A stretch of 6,634 nucleotides of DNA, from assembly GCA_035553375.1 (NCBI GenBank), contig DATNCY010000140.1, forward strand, positions 1 through 6,634, in the 5' to 3' direction. Positions within the stretch are counted from its first letter, which is position 1. Each line of letters opens with the position of its first letter. A program made the position numbers and the translations under genes. This document shows positions 5,697-6,634 of this stretch, piece by piece. This stretch comes from JAJPHU01 sp035553375 (GTDB lineage: Bacteria; Planctomycetota; Planctomycetia; Gemmatales; Gemmataceae). The notes under the pieces are model-generated. The model had not been told where the DNA came from and ran no database searches. It saw only the letters and a program-made list of their open reading frames with translations.

Positions 5697-6634
5697 TTAT
5701 TCAGCAGGCAGCGGCACCAAATAAATAATGTCCTCGCCAAACCGCGAACCGAATGGCGCTGTACTTTGCTGCACGCCGCCATCATCGCGGCCATCCTCGC
5801 CGATTGCCCAAAGAATGCCCTGTCCTTCGGGCACCCAGCGCGTCGGCGGAGGCGCGGGGACGAAGGGCATCCCACCGGCCATTCCCACGCCGGGCGCGGG
5901 CGGTGCGCCAGCCGCCGCATTTGCGCCAGGGGCATCAACTGCGTCCGGAGCGGGCCAACCAATATGTTCGCCCTTCGACAGACGATAGCGGAACGGCCGA
6001 CCATCGAAGGGATCGACTGGGATAGCCGACAGATAGCGCGGCACCAGCACATCAAGCGTCGCCGCCGGCTTGCCGGTTTCCGCCTGATACAGCCGCAGCG
6101 CTACCTGGAGTTGACTGGCGCGCAAGCGAGCCACCCCTCGCTTGCGGCGAGTCAGGCGATCCGAAGGGACGCCGAAAACGACCAAGGCACCACCCCATTC
6201 GCGGACGTTGAGACGTTGGTGCGGATCGCCCTGGAACATCACGCGCAGGATGCGGCGATGCCGTTCGTGTTCCCACGGGAATAGCCAGGCCAGGACAGCG
6301 CCCTGGATCTCGGCTTGTCGCATAGGGTCGTCCCTTTTCCCGCGATTCTCGATGCTCATCTCCAGCAGCTGCGCGGGCGTTTCTTCCAAGGTGTTCAGGG
6401 CCATGAGGTATTCGCCCTTCAGAGGCTGACGTTCATCCGGCAACTCGGCCTCGTACCGCAACAAGGTTCGCAGCACGCGCTTGAGGAGTTCGGGATGCCC
6501 GCGCAGTTTCTCCAGCCAGCGATCGAGACCGGATAGCCAGACGCTCTCCGTCGCTCGCCCGACGAGAGCCGAAATGAGGACCGAGTCATGTTGCAAGGTC
6601 CGCGATACGGCCAGGCCGATTCCGAGGTTGTCGG
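5697..6634 (-). CDS. Hypothetical protein, 5' end outside the window
   Basis: The open frame runs to the right edge without a stop, so the 311 visible residues are the C-terminal part of a longer protein; a TTG at 6596 is not a convincing start because coding-like sequence (DNLGIGLAVSRT) continues upstream. The visible part begins with a helical region containing DSVLISALVGRATES, a pattern I associate with large hypothetical planctomycete proteins. Next comes a charged helical region, then ALRLYQAETGKPAATLDVLVP and YLSAIPVDPFDGRPFRYRLS, then a Gly/Ala/Pro-rich spacer of about 35 residues. It ends with GILWAIGEDGRDDGG and IIYLVPLPAE. The LYQAETGKPA...VPRYLSAIPVDPFDG and ...GEDGRDDGG order recalls the C-terminal part of type II secretion major pseudopilins, but no prepilin leader can be judged. 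I do not assign a function. Confidence 0.72.
   Translation of the reverse strand, partial: DNLGIGLAVSRTLQHDSVLISALVGRATESVWLSGLDRWLEKLRGHPELLKRVLRTLLRYEAELPDERQPLKGEYLMALNTLEETPAQLLEMSIENRGKRDDPMRQAEIQGAVLAWLFPWEHERHRRILRVMFQGDPHQRLNVREWGGALVVFGVPSDRLTRRKRGVARLRASQLQVALRLYQAETGKPAATLDVLVPRYLSAIPVDPFDGRPFRYRLSKGEHIGWPAPDAVDAPGANAAAGAPPAPGVGMAGGMPFVPAPPPTRWVPEGQGILWAIGEDGRDDGGVQQSTAPFGSRFGEDIIYLVPLPAE

Overview
The window looks like ordinary chromosomal DNA from a GC-rich planctomycete, most likely of the Gemmata/Gemmataceae type. This is inferred from three things: the protein repertoire, the C-terminal style of the hypothetical protein at the right edge, and short palindromic repeats whose accidental translations (peptides such as ARSASKG, SVSDG, LALRAG) I associate with that group. 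No similarity search was possible. I see no rRNA, tRNA, CRISPR array, transposase or prophage gene.

Layout, left to right. Bases 1-173 hold a strong potential hairpin (17-76) and one half-copy of a palindromic repeat. The + strand gene at 174-1226 encodes a long LOG-family (lysine-decarboxylase-like) Rossmann protein. A 361-base gap follows, with a modest hairpin (1388-1422) and a perfect 60-base palindrome (1475-1534). The next + strand gene (1588-2496) is a class I SAM-dependent methyltransferase. It is followed by a second 60-base palindrome (2510-2569) and a family 87-type membrane glycosyltransferase (2589-3803). These two may act together on a lipid-linked or cell-surface glycan. The last + strand gene (3885-4298) is a small exported Dabb-domain protein.

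The right part is on the - strand. A perfect TATAAT-type promoter (5654-5683) precedes a small SWIM zinc-finger protein (5611-5246). After a 14-base gap comes an NAD-dependent epimerase/dehydratase (5231-4302), so the two look like an operon. The epimerase ends only 3 bases from the end of the convergent Dabb gene, and a perfect 14-bp inverted repeat lies inside its last codons. At the right edge, 5697-6634 is the 3' part of a hypothetical protein whose beginning lies outside the window.

The most interesting structure is in the non-coding DNA. The two palindromes bracketing the methyltransferase gene have different sequences but the same total length, and their arms agree at 18 of 24 aligned positions, so they look like diverged members of one repeat family. 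I found no clear evidence of an entirely new defence, mobile or biosynthetic system.
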